A program made the translations under genes and the position numbers. From Actinomycetes bacterium (GTDB lineage: Bacteria; Actinomycetota; Actinomycetes; Propionibacteriales; Propionibacteriaceae): DNA of 38,470 nucleotides. The stretch covers positions 1-38,470 of the forward strand of contig JAEZZG010000043.1 of NCBI GenBank assembly GCA_023442485.1. Direction: 5' to 3'. This document shows, piece after piece, positions 1-7,574 of the stretch (positions are counted from its first letter, which is position 1; each line of letters starts with the position of its first letter). The notes beneath the pieces are model-generated. The model was given only the letters and a program-made list of their open reading frames with translations. It made no database searches and was not told the DNA's origin.

Positions 1-876
1 ATCGTTGCGCGGGTCGAAATCGGTGGAGTTCTCTCCCCAGACAACGAAGTCATAAGCCCCAGTGATTCCGGTCTGTTTCTGGGCTGCGAGTTCGGCAGTC
101 CCGGCCAGGTGGCGGTTGATCACCTCACGGGCCTCGCCTGCGGCATTGACCCCTGATTTACCGTCTGATCCCCCTTGAACCACGCCGACATTGATTACCC
201 GCGACTGGGAATCGGGAGACGAAGCAGATGTTGCCGGTGGGATAGTCCACAGCACCGCTCCGGCGGCGATGACGGCAATACAGGCGCAAAACCACCATCG
301 TCCAAGGCTCTTCTTCGTCTTTGCAGTGCGCACCGAGGTGATCGTAGCCGCGGCAGAAGTCATTAGAAGCAGGAGGACCAGGCCGGTGCCGGTGATACCG
401 AGGTAGCCGTAGAAGCCAGAAAGCGGAGTGTCGAGCCCGATGTAGCCGATTCGGGTCCATCCGAAGCCACCGAAGGGGAATCGAGAATAGAGCCATTCCA
501 CGCTGATCCACCACAGCGAAGCCCATATCGGTGATAGCGGAAGATATTCGCTGAGTTTGGCTCCGACGGCGATGGCGGTGCTAAAAAGTGACATCACCGC
601 GATCAGAGCTGCGGCAACCCAGAGTCCAAAGACGGATACCCAGGAGATGGTGGTTAAGAAGAAACCTATTCCCCATGAATAACCGACTGCGGCAGCGAAG
701 CGGAGACCGAAGTAAGGCAGGATGGCGAAACCGACGATCAAGCCGGTCACCGAGAATAGCCACCATTGGTAGGGAGGAAAACCGAGTCCAACGACGGCTC
801 CGAGTGCGGCACTAATAGGTAGATACCACCAGCGCCACGGCAACGCGCGCCTAGTCGGTGTGCGCGAAATCATCAT
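1..876 (-). CDS. lnt: apolipoprotein N-acyltransferase, partial (runs off left edge)
   Basis: This is the N-terminal 292 codons of a membrane protein that continues beyond position 1. The first ~170 residues form a series of hydrophobic segments (for example GLIVGFAILPYFGL and AALIAVMSLF). They lead into a soluble part with VVWGENSTD near residues 278-286. The Glu of that motif (Glu282 here) corresponds to the catalytic Glu of the nitrilase domain of Lnt enzymes. Lnt transfers a fatty acyl chain to the N-terminal Cys of lipoproteins at the outer face of the cytoplasmic membrane. The catalytic Lys and Cys would lie outside the window. I chose the ATG at 876 (a second ATG is at 873); it overlaps the 3' end of the Lrp gene by 26 bases, suggesting coupled translation. 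No good ribosome binding site is visible. Confidence 0.85.
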   Translation of the reverse strand, partial: MMISRTPTRRALPWRWWYLPISAALGAVVGLGFPPYQWWLFSVTGLIVGFAILPYFGLRFAAAVGYSWGIGFFLTTISWVSVFGLWVAAALIAVMSLFSTAIAVGAKLSEYLPLSPIWASLWWISVEWLYSRFPFGGFGWTRIGYIGLDTPLSGFYGYLGITGTGLVLLLLMTSAAATITSVRTAKTKKSLGRWWFCACIAVIAAGAVLWTIPPATSASSPDSQSRVINVGVVQGGSDGKSGVNAAGEAREVINRHLAGTAELAAQKQTGITGAYDFVVWGENSTDFDPRND

Positions 877-1312
877 CAATCGGTGAGCGATCGTTGAAGA
901 AGGTGTTGAGGACGACCGTCGTGATGGTGGACGCGCGGGCACTGACCCGGATCGTGGACAGTAGCCGATCGAGTTCAGCCGGATCAGCTACTTGGGCTTT
1001 GAGGACATAAGAGGAATCTCCGGCTACGGAATAACAGGAGACAATTTGGGCCATCTCAGACACGATGCTAGGCAGGGGTGCCTCGTCATCGGGGTTGAGC
1101 GGGCGCACCGAAATGAAGGCGGTGAGTCGCTTTCCGAGGGCCTCAGGATCGATCATGGCGCGGTAGCCGGTGATGATTCCGCGTTGTTCAAGACGACGAA
1201 CGCGCTGCTGCGCGGCGGAGGTCGACAATCCGGTTTCTTTCCCCAAGTCGGTGTAGGTCATACGTCCGTCTCGGGCGAGAAGTTCCAAGATTTTGCGATC
1301 CATGCTCTCCAT
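851..1312 (-). CDS. Lrp/AsnC-family transcriptional regulator
   Basis: This 153-residue protein has the Lrp/AsnC layout. An N-terminal winged helix-turn-helix (MDRKILELLARDGR, then LGKETGLSTSAAQQRVRRLE, roughly residues 4-45) is followed by a RAM ligand-binding domain (about 65-140). The family regulates amino-acid metabolism as dimers or octamers that sense amino acids. It lies downstream of metYXW behind a terminator-like hairpin, so an amino-acid-related role is plausible but not shown. The ATG at 1312 has no Shine-Dalgarno sequence, and a CATAAT -10 box ends exactly seven bases before it, so the mRNA is probably leaderless. A second ATG at 1303 is possible. An AT-rich inverted repeat at 1335-1360 may be its own operator. 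Confidence 0.9.
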   Translation of the reverse strand: MESMDRKILELLARDGRMTYTDLGKETGLSTSAAQQRVRRLEQRGIITGYRAMIDPEALGKRLTAFISVRPLNPDDEAPLPSIVSEMAQIVSCYSVAGDSSYVLKAQVADPAELDRLLSTIRVSARASTITTVVLNTFFNDRSPIDDDFAHTD

Positions 1313-1318
1313 AGAAAC

Positions 1319-1324
1319 ATTATG
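1319..1324 (-). promoter_or_regulatory. -10 box (CATAAT) of the Lrp-family gene, leaderless start
   Basis: The minus strand reads CATAAT here. Counting seven bases downstream lands on the A of the ATG at 1312, the geometry of a leaderless transcript, which is common in actinobacteria. The -35 region is not convincing. Confidence 0.4.
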
Positions 1325-1334
1325 ACATCAGCGA

Positions 1335-1360
1335 AATCAAAATGAAAATTCTTTTTGATT
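1335..1360. promoter_or_regulatory. AT-rich inverted repeat, candidate Lrp autoregulatory operator
   Basis: Perfect 8-base arms (AATCAAAA at 1335-1342 and TTTTGATT at 1353-1360) surround a 10-base AT-rich centre just upstream of the regulator's promoter. Lrp/AsnC proteins often bind degenerate AT-rich palindromes and repress their own gene. Binding here is inferred. Confidence 0.4.
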
Positions 1361-1461
1361 CAGGGATAAATCCTGGAGAAGTTATAAACACCTAGGATTT
1401 CATGGGGGTAGCAACTAACCCCAGGCACACGAAGCCAAACCTGCCTCGGAACTCCCTCCTT

Positions 1462-1498
1462 TGTTGACAAGGGGGCGAGGAGTTTGCCCCCGTCAACA
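1462..1498 (-). terminator. hairpin terminator after metW
   Basis: TGTTGAC-AA-GGGGGC pairs with GCCCCC-GTCAACA (13 pairs with a two-base bulge) across a 9-base loop, starting four bases beyond the metW stop codon. There is no U-tract, as is frequent in actinobacteria. It would close the metYXW transcript before the Lrp-family gene. Confidence 0.65.
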
Positions 1499-1502
1499 GT
1501 TG

Positions 1503-2120
1503 CTATCTGACCAGTGCGTAGATCGCTGATCCAGCCATCAAGTTAGGCCAAATCGGAAAGTTGACTTGGAAGCCTCTGGCATCCAGGGGGATTCTCTTTT
1601 CAATCGTCAGCCCCAGATCGGTGAAGAGTTTCTCCAAATCCCTCAAAGTGGAGTGATGCAGGTTCGGTGTGTCATACCAGGAAAAAGGCAGGTCTCGGGA
1701 ACGCGGCATGCGGCCGCGAAGCAGGGAAATTCGATGATGCCAGTAACCGAAGTTCGGCATTGAGACGATCATGCGTCTGCCGATTCTGGCCATCTGGCGA
1801 AGCAACTGCTCGGGTTTGAGCACCGCCTGCAAGGTTCGAGACAGCACCACCACGTCGTAGGAGTCATCGTCGAATTGATCGAGTTGAGTGTCGAGATCCA
1901 ACTCGATCAACGGGATGCCGCTGCCGATTGCGGTGAGTACTGACTGGGGTTCCTTCTCCACGCCGGTTCCCGTGCACTGCTTCTTGTCGATGAGGCGGCG
2001 CAGTAACTCACCGGAGCCGCACCCGAGGTCGAGGACGCGCGAACCGGAAGGAATCAGGCTCGCCACCGACTTCAAATCGGCGCGAATTCCAGAAAATCCG
2101 GGGTCAAAACTAGGCATCAT
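1503..2120 (-). CDS. metW: methionine biosynthesis protein MetW
   Basis: A 205-residue class I SAM-methyltransferase-fold protein with motif I LDLGCGSGELL (about residues 30-40). The family-typical stretch SMPNFGYWHHR...RGRMP and the FSWYDTPNLHHST segment identify MetW rather than a generic methyltransferase. MetW is known as a partner of MetX in methionine synthesis: it binds and activates homoserine O-acyltransferase in some proteobacteria. No methylation reaction is established. The gene overlaps the end of metX by 11 bases, which fits a MetX-MetW pair made from one message. Confidence 0.9.
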   Translation of the reverse strand: MMPSFDPGFSGIRADLKSVASLIPSGSRVLDLGCGSGELLRRLIDKKQCTGTGVEKEPQSVLTAIGSGIPLIELDLDTQLDQFDDDSYDVVVLSRTLQAVLKPEQLLRQMARIGRRMIVSMPNFGYWHHRISLLRGRMPRSRDLPFSWYDTPNLHHSTLRDLEKLFTDLGLTIEKRIPLDARGFQVNFPIWPNLMAGSAIYALVR

Positions 2121-3279
2121 GGGCCTCCGGGGCGGGTTTGGTGAGGTTGGCAGGGCTGGTCAAGAATGCCTTGACCGTTGCCAGATAAGGTTCGACGTCG
2201 AGCAGGAAGGAGTCGTGGCCCCACGGTGCCGAGATTTCTCTGAATGAGACCGGGATGTGGGCTTGTTCTAAGGTCCTGACGATCCGCCGTGAGTGGTCAG
2301 TCGAGAACCTCCAGTCGGAGTCGAAACTCATCACGAGGAAATTGACCGGGTCATTGATCAGCTTGGTTAGTGCATCGGGGTCAGCAAAGGGATCGAAATA
2401 GTCCATCACCCGGGTCAGATAGAGATAGCTGAGCGCGTCGAACCGTGACAAGAAGGATTGGCCTTGGTGGTGCAGATAGCTTTCGATAGCGAAGTCCACA
2501 CCGAAACCAGGGTCGCGATGCTCTCGCTGTGGTCGACGCCCGAATTTCTGCTCGAACCCCACCTCGGAGGTGTAGGTGATGTGGGCCATCATCCTGGCCA
2601 CGGAAAGGCCGACGTCAGGGTTGACGTCGTGGGCAGCAAAATCTCCGGCGAAGAAGTTTTCGTCCCTGACGATGGCGGCGCGCCCGACTGCAGAGAAGGC
2701 GATGTTTTGGGCTGTCAGACGACTCGAAGACGCCACGACGACGGCGTTGGTCATCTCGTCGGGATAGTTCAACGCCCATTCCAGCACCTGCATCCCGCCC
2801 ATGGATCCACCGACGAGGGCGTGAAAGTGATCAATGCCGAGGTGGCGGGCCAGACCTCGGTGAACGGCGACGAAGTCAGCCATCGTCAACAAGGGGAAAC
2901 TCAAACCATAGGGCTTGCCGGTGGCGGGATTAGTTGATGACGGACCGGTGGTACCTTGGCAGCCGCCGAGCAAGTTGGAGCAGACCACGAACCATTGATT
3001 CGTGTCGATTGCCTTGCCTGGACCCACCATGGTGTCCCACCAGCCCGGATGCTTATCCCCTTCGTGCCAACCACACGCGTGGGCATCGCCGGTCAAGGCG
3101 TGGCACAGGTAGATCGCATTGTCTCGGTTCTGGTTGAGTTCGCCATAGGTTTCGTAGGCGACCGTGACTTCGGTCAGGGTCTGCCCGCAAGCCATCTGCA
3201 GAGGATTAGTTTCGGTGAAGATGGTGGCGTATTGGGTCTGGGTGTACACCCGAGCTTCGGGTGATATGTCGTCGGTCAA
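2110..3279 (-). CDS. metX: homoserine O-acetyltransferase MetX
   Basis: An alpha/beta-hydrolase-fold acyltransferase that activates homoserine with an acyl-CoA, normally acetyl-CoA in actinobacteria, as the first committed step of methionine synthesis. Visible hallmarks are CHALTGDAH, the NLLGGCQGTTGPSS segment and the nucleophile elbow VGGSMGGMQ. The C-terminal part SFDSDWRFSTDHSR and APWGHDSFL carries the Asp and His of the triad. I prefer the TTG at 3279, which has GAGAGG five bases upstream and gives 389 residues, the usual family length. An open frame extends to a GTG at 3363 (417 residues) but with no ribosome binding site. It follows metY by about 96 bases and overlaps metW. Confidence 0.93.
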   Translation of the reverse strand: MTDDISPEARVYTQTQYATIFTETNPLQMACGQTLTEVTVAYETYGELNQNRDNAIYLCHALTGDAHACGWHEGDKHPGWWDTMVGPGKAIDTNQWFVVCSNLLGGCQGTTGPSSTNPATGKPYGLSFPLLTMADFVAVHRGLARHLGIDHFHALVGGSMGGMQVLEWALNYPDEMTNAVVVASSSRLTAQNIAFSAVGRAAIVRDENFFAGDFAAHDVNPDVGLSVARMMAHITYTSEVGFEQKFGRRPQREHRDPGFGVDFAIESYLHHQGQSFLSRFDALSYLYLTRVMDYFDPFADPDALTKLINDPVNFLVMSFDSDWRFSTDHSRRIVRTLEQAHIPVSFREISAPWGHDSFLLDVEPYLATVKAFLTSPANLTKPAPEAHDA

Positions 3280-3375
3280 GGTCACCTCTCGGTTAATCAC
3301 TAAGACGCGATTCGAGTCGTTGATTCGTTCAACACCGTAACAGGTGTTCGGGACGGTGCGCACCGGCGCAGCAGA

Positions 3376-4668
3376 TCAACAAGACTCAGCCGCGGCCAAA
3401 GCCTGGTCGATGTCATCGATGATGTCGTCAACGTGTTCGATCCCGATCGATAGACGCACCATTTCTGCCGGGACCCCGGCCGCAGCCAGTTCGTCGTGGG
3501 ACAACTGCGAATGAGTGGTGGTGGCGTTGTGGATCGCCAAAGACTTGGCGTCACCGATATTGGCGAGATGAGACAACAGGTTCAACGAATCAATGAAGCG
3601 TCCGCCACCTGCTCGTCCCGAACTCAATCCAAACGAGATCAGACCGCCATATCCTTGGCCGGTGAACATCCGGTCTGCCGTCGGCTTTTGTGGATCGGAT
3701 TCTAGGCCTGGATAGTTCACCCACGACACTGCTGGGTGGTCATTGAGGAAGTTCGCCACCGCCAAGGCGTTAGCGGAATGACGCTCCATCCTCAGATGCA
3801 AGGTTTCGATCCCCTGACACAGTTGCCAAGCAGCCATCGGCGACAAGGTTGCTCCCATATTCCGCATCAAGACGGTTCGAGCCCGCGTGATATAGGCGGC
3901 AGGGCCAGCGGCATCTGTCCAGACGGTCCCGTGGTAGGCCGGATCGGGGCCGGTCATGTTCCAGAAACGGTCCCGACTGGCACCCCAGTCGAAGGTTCCG
4001 GCATCAACGATCACCCCACCCAAGGTGGTGCCGTGGCCTCCCAGGTATTTCGTCGCTGAATGAACCACTACATCCGCCCCGTGCTCGATAGGGCGGCACA
4101 GGAAGGGAGAAGGGACGGTGTTATCGACGATGAGAGGCAGTGAGCAATCATGTGCAGCCTTCGACCATTCGGCGATGTCGAGAACGGCTAGGGATGGGTT
4201 CGACAAGGTCTCTGCAAACACGGCCTTAGTGTGGTCATTGACGTGTTCGGCGACCTCTTCTGGATGGGCAACGTCGACGAAGGAGACACCGATGCCGAAC
4301 TGGGCCAAGGTATGACTCAGCAATGCGAAAGACCCGCCGTAGAGTGCCGACGAGGCGATCACATTATCGCCTGCATTTGCAAGGTTGAGCACCGCGTAGG
4401 TTACCGCAGCCATCCCAGACGAGGTGGCCAACGCCCCTACCCCACCCTCGAGGGCGTTCACTCTTTCCTCGAGGGCAGCGTCGGTCGGGTTAGTGATGCG
4501 ACCGTAAATATTGCCGGATTGAGCCAAGGAAAACAGTTCGGCTGCGTGGGCAGTCGAATCGAATTCATAGGCTACGGTTTGATAGATCGGCAACGCGCGG
4601 GCGTGGGTGACCGGGTCGGAGTGTTCTTGCCCGGCTTGTACTGCCAGCGTCTCTGGTCTCCACGTCAT
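3376..4668 (-). CDS. metY: O-acetylhomoserine sulfhydrylase (aminocarboxypropyltransferase)
   Basis: A 430-residue PLP enzyme of the Cys/Met metabolism family. It condenses O-acetylhomoserine with sulfide to give homocysteine, the step after MetX. Signs are GNIYGRITNPT (phosphate and cofactor contacts from the neighbouring subunit), the long loop after residue 210 typical of MetY, and HSATKYLGGHG with the PLP lysine at about Lys207. The ATG at 4668 is preceded by GGGAGG at ideal spacing. A TTG-started 13-codon extension (to 4707) is less likely. It is first in metY-metX-metW. No SAM-responsive riboswitch is visible in the ~60 bases before it. Confidence 0.93.
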   Translation of the reverse strand: MTWRPETLAVQAGQEHSDPVTHARALPIYQTVAYEFDSTAHAAELFSLAQSGNIYGRITNPTDAALEERVNALEGGVGALATSSGMAAVTYAVLNLANAGDNVIASSALYGGSFALLSHTLAQFGIGVSFVDVAHPEEVAEHVNDHTKAVFAETLSNPSLAVLDIAEWSKAAHDCSLPLIVDNTVPSPFLCRPIEHGADVVVHSATKYLGGHGTTLGGVIVDAGTFDWGASRDRFWNMTGPDPAYHGTVWTDAAGPAAYITRARTVLMRNMGATLSPMAAWQLCQGIETLHLRMERHSANALAVANFLNDHPAVSWVNYPGLESDPQKPTADRMFTGQGYGGLISFGLSSGRAGGGRFIDSLNLLSHLANIGDAKSLAIHNATTTHSQLSHDELAAAGVPAEMVRLSIGIEHVDDIIDDIDQALAAAESC

Positions 4669-4730
4669 GGAACCTCCCATCGTCGAGGATGACACCTCAT
4701 TGGACAAGGTCCACCGTAGCGCGCGGAAGG

Positions 4731-5786
4731 CTAGCCTAAGATCTTGTCCAGAACTGCCATTGAGTAGCAGTCTTGAGGATGAACTTTGTACTTGATGATC
4801 TTATGGTCCTCCATGAATTGAGCCATGGCGTTCCAGGTAGGTTGATCGATTCGTCCGGCAACGGCGGGATCACCATAGAGCTTCATGGTCTCTTCGAGGA
4901 TGGCTCGCGCCTGGGCGCGCTGATCATCGGTGGTGAGCGAGGAGACATATTCTGAGGCAATCGCCACCGTCTCATCAAGATTGGTGTTGATCCACGTCAT
5001 TGCTTCGCGTAGACACGTCAACATCACGGCCAGGTCGGCTTGACGTTCGGCAACCAACTGGGGTTTCGCACCCAGGCCAACCCCGACCAGAGAAGGAGTG
5101 GAGGCTTCAGGATCGAGTTCGAGGGCACGCACCTTCAATCCGGATCGCTCAAACCGAACCACATCGTTGTTGATGAACCCGATCACGGAATCAACTCGCT
5201 TGCCGACGAGAGCAGCCTGCTGGGTATAGCCGATATATTGAATGTCGAGGTCTGATTCGGTCAGCCCAGCTTGACTCATCATGGCTAGCAGGCCGTACCA
5301 GTTCTCTCCATAAGGGCCAGGGAGTCCGACGGAGCGGCCCTTGAGATCAGCGAAGGAGTGAATCGGAGAGTCCTCGGGCACAATCAATACCACCGGATAG
5401 GACTGATACATGGTGGCGAAGTTGACCACATCGATGCCTTCTGTGCGAGACACCATCATTTCGTCACCGCCGCAGAATACGACGTCCTCGTCGCCAGTGG
5501 TCAGCGCATTCAGCAAACCCTCTTGTTGTCCGTGGTGGCGCAGATGCAAGGTGAGTCCTGCATCGGAGAATAGCCCGCGTTTTTCCGCAACATAGAAGGG
5601 TGCAAACTGGATATCAGGGATGTAGGTCAAACCGACGGTTAACGGCGCTCCAGACGGTGAGCTACCTGGTGCCGGGCTCGACGTGGCTGAGGCTGAACCT
5701 GACTCCTTAGTGGTGCAGCCGGTCAGACCTGCCAACCCGGTCAGTGATGCTGCCAAGGATCCTAATAGCAGGGCTCGTCGTTTCAT
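4731..5786 (-). CDS. NMT1/THI5-like ABC substrate-binding lipoprotein, probable riboflavin-type importer (RibY-like)
   Basis: A 351-residue lipoprotein with a lipobox ending LTGC (Cys24), a Ser/Ala/Pro-rich linker, then an NMT1/THI5-type periplasmic-binding fold. The start of the fold reads LTVGLTYIPDIQFAPFYVAEKRGLF. Family members bind thiamine precursors, sulfonates or, in RibXY systems, riboflavin. The gene overlaps the permease by four bases, and the pair lies behind an FMN riboswitch, so a flavin or flavin-precursor ligand is the best inference. Sequence alone would also have allowed a pyrimidine/thiamine ligand, but no TPP riboswitch is present. metY follows on the same strand about 60 bases downstream. 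Confidence 0.85.
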   Translation of the reverse strand: MKRRALLLGSLAASLTGLAGLTGCTTKESGSASATSSPAPGSSPSGAPLTVGLTYIPDIQFAPFYVAEKRGLFSDAGLTLHLRHHGQQEGLLNALTTGDEDVVFCGGDEMMVSRTEGIDVVNFATMYQSYPVVLIVPEDSPIHSFADLKGRSVGLPGPYGENWYGLLAMMSQAGLTESDLDIQYIGYTQQAALVGKRVDSVIGFINNDVVRFERSGLKVRALELDPEASTPSLVGVGLGAKPQLVAERQADLAVMLTCLREAMTWINTNLDETVAIASEYVSSLTTDDQRAQARAILEETMKLYGDPAVAGRIDQPTWNAMAQFMEDHKIIKYKVHPQDCYSMAVLDKILG

Positions 5787-6724
5787 GCGGTACTCCTTAA
5801 ATTATCGGTGGCTGTCGACGCCGAAGTAGAGCCGACGTGATCGTGGTGGGGGTAGGACAAGATGGTGGCGTCGCTGAGTTCGCGACGCTCCTCGGTAACG
5901 AGCGACTTCCAGAGGTTTTCAACCCGCGGGGAGGCCTTCTGCATCGGGTTAGTCACGGTCTCAATCAGGACGAGACCGAGATAGACGACGATGGCAAGAA
6001 CGCACAGTACGGTGATGGTGGAGAACAGTCCGGCAGTGTCGATGTTGTTGGTTTGAGTGGAGATGACTAGGCCGAGACCTTTGCCGCCCATGACGAATTC
6101 GCCAAAAACGGCGGCGGTGATTGACAAGGTGAAACCGTTACGCAACCCGGTCAGAATCGCCGATAGTGCCAATGGTCCCTGCAGGTGAAGCAGGATTTGG
6201 AGACGCGTGGCTCCATCAAGCTGGCAGGCCTCGGTTAGTTCCTTGTCAACTGAGGAGAATCCCAGGCGTGACGAGAGTACGACGGGGAAGAAGACGATGA
6301 TGGAGCACAGAATGACGATGGGACGTAGCCCGTAACCAACCCAGATCACCAATAAGGGTGCGATGGCGATTGCGGGGATCACCTGGGAGGCAGCGATGTA
6401 GGGCGAAAATGCAGCCTCGGCTACCGACCAGCGGGACATGACATATCCCAGTGGGATCGCGATTACGGTGGCGATAACGCAGCCGATCATGGCTTCGAGC
6501 ACCGTCGTCCAAGTGCGGCTGAGAATCTCGGTGTGGGCCAGGTCATAAATCAACCGCTGCCCGACTTGGGCTGGGGATGGCAGCAAGGACGCTGGAACAG
6601 TCTGTGTTAGGCAGATGATCTGCCATAGGGCTAGACCGATCAACCCCACAGTGATTGGCGCTATCACGCGAGCGAAACGAGTTGACCGAACCCGCATCCG
6701 GCTTAGTCGTGACGACCCACTCAT
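5783..6724 (-). CDS. ABC transporter permease of FMN-riboswitch-controlled importer (RibX-like)
   Basis: A 313-residue inner-membrane permease of the BPD (SsuC/ThiX) type. Hydrophobic segments lie at about 21-41, 77-96, 112-130, 134-152 and 236-256. The EAA-type ATPase-docking loop (ELTEACQLDGATRLQ) is near 162-176. The last ~55 residues are a polar tail beyond the last membrane helix. The start ATG has GGGAGGAAAG upstream. That ribosome binding site is partly included in a small hairpin (6736-6753), so the riboswitch may control translation. No ATPase gene is adjacent, so a shared or distant ATPase must be used. Confidence 0.87.
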   Translation of the reverse strand: MSGSSRLSRMRVRSTRFARVIAPITVGLIGLALWQIICLTQTVPASLLPSPAQVGQRLIYDLAHTEILSRTWTTVLEAMIGCVIATVIAIPLGYVMSRWSVAEAAFSPYIAASQVIPAIAIAPLLVIWVGYGLRPIVILCSIIVFFPVVLSSRLGFSSVDKELTEACQLDGATRLQILLHLQGPLALSAILTGLRNGFTLSITAAVFGEFVMGGKGLGLVISTQTNNIDTAGLFSTITVLCVLAIVVYLGLVLIETVTNPMQKASPRVENLWKSLVTEERRELSDATILSYPHHDHVGSTSASTATDNLRSTA

Positions 6725-6735
6725 AAATCTTTCCT

Positions 6736-6753
6736 CCCGGCATCATTACCGGG
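6736..6753 (-). promoter_or_regulatory. RBS-adjacent hairpin in the ribX-like leader
   Basis: On the minus strand CCCGG and CCGGG pair across an 8-base loop, directly abutting the AGG of the permease ribosome binding site. It could be the sequestering part of the FMN riboswitch expression platform. An additional weak stem (AGAG/CTCT) lies further up the leader near 6770-6800. Confidence 0.4.
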
Positions 6754-6953
6754 GTTGAGCGGGTGGCTTAGAGATAACCTGGTGGATTGGTCTCTGATCT
6801 TGAACTCAGCCCGTCCCAGGTGACCTTCCAGAAAGCGACGAAGAGGTTGGCCTTGCCAGTACTCGTCTGCAGAGACGAACACGAGCTAGGTTACCTCGGC
6901 TTCACCTTGCGGAGTTGACCTCGCTAGGTGCCGATTCCTGGCTTGCCTACGCT

Positions 6954-7085
6954 ACATACTTCTACCATCCGGACTCTCACCGTCGGTCCTGGAATTCCAC
7001 CAGGTCAACCCCTTAGCTCATCGACGCTAAGCGGGCTCGCGGACTATACCGCCGGTTCGGAATTTCACCGCACCCCGGAGTATGT
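6954..7085 (-). promoter_or_regulatory. FMN riboswitch (RFN element)
   Basis: The minus strand contains the conserved RFN core in order: a GGTGAAATTCC-type first block, ACCGGCGGTATAGTCCGCGAGC, a CTGGTGGAATTCCAG hairpin, GACCGACGGTGAGAGTCCGGATGG, then AGAAG. The closing helix P1 is a perfect seven-base pairing of ACATACT (7085-7079) with AGTATGT (6960-6954). The element lies about 230 bases before the permease start, in the same direction. When FMN is plentiful it should switch the downstream transporter off. Confidence 0.95.
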
Positions 7086-7095
7086 GCTTGCCCAC

Positions 7096-7101
7096 ACTAT
7101 A
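7096..7101 (-). promoter_or_regulatory. -10 box (TATAGT) before the FMN riboswitch
   Basis: TATAGT on the minus strand sits 10 bases upstream of the first P1 nucleotide, so transcription would begin a few bases before the riboswitch. No clear -35 hexamer is seen. Confidence 0.5.
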
Positions 7102-7185
7102 CCTGGGCTGTGGTCGGTTGGCATCTTCAGGAGGAAATAGCCATAAACTATGGGTGATAGGAGATGAACTCTTAGAAAGGCTGAC

Positions 7186-7470
7186 ATGTATCTCACTATT
7201 TGTAACCTTCACGTCACCGAGAATGATCTTGATGCCTTCAAAGAGGCATGCCTGGCAAATGCTCGCGCATCGCGTGAAGAACCAGGTGTGATCAGCTTCG
7301 ATCTGGCCCAGATGAATGACGACCCTACCCGGTTTGTGCTGGTCGAGGTCTACCGCGATGAAGCCGCCGCTGACGAACACAAGACCACCGAGCACTATCT
7401 GACCTGGCGCGATGCGGTCGCTGATTTCATGGCGTCTCCTCGGGTGACGCACAAGTACACCATGCAGTAG
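7186..7470 (+). CDS. antibiotic biosynthesis monooxygenase (ABM)-domain protein
   Basis: A 94-residue protein made of a single ABM (dimeric alpha-beta barrel) domain. The pattern VISFDLAQMNDDPTRFVLVEVYRD followed by EHKTTEHYLTWRDAV matches YgiN/LsrG-like quinol monooxygenases and autoinducer-2 phosphate isomerases. The substrate cannot be read from the sequence. AAAGG lies at good spacing before the ATG. It is divergent from the FMN-riboswitch transporter, with about 100 bases between. Confidence 0.85.
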   Translation: MYLTICNLHVTENDLDAFKEACLANARASREEPGVISFDLAQMNDDPTRFVLVEVYRDEAAADEHKTTEHYLTWRDAVADFMASPRVTHKYTMQ

Positions 7471-7574
7471 ATCTGGTGCGTTTTCAGGTGCCGGCCCAGT
7501 GGTCGGCCCTGACCCCGCTGCCGATCGTCAATTGCGCAACCAATCAACTCACCGACGGCTGAGGAGGGTGTTCC

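Noticed and set aside
158..526. Minus-strand open frame of 122 codons near the left edge
   Set aside because: It is an out-of-frame shadow of lnt, whose frame reads continuous membrane helices and the VVWGEN motif.
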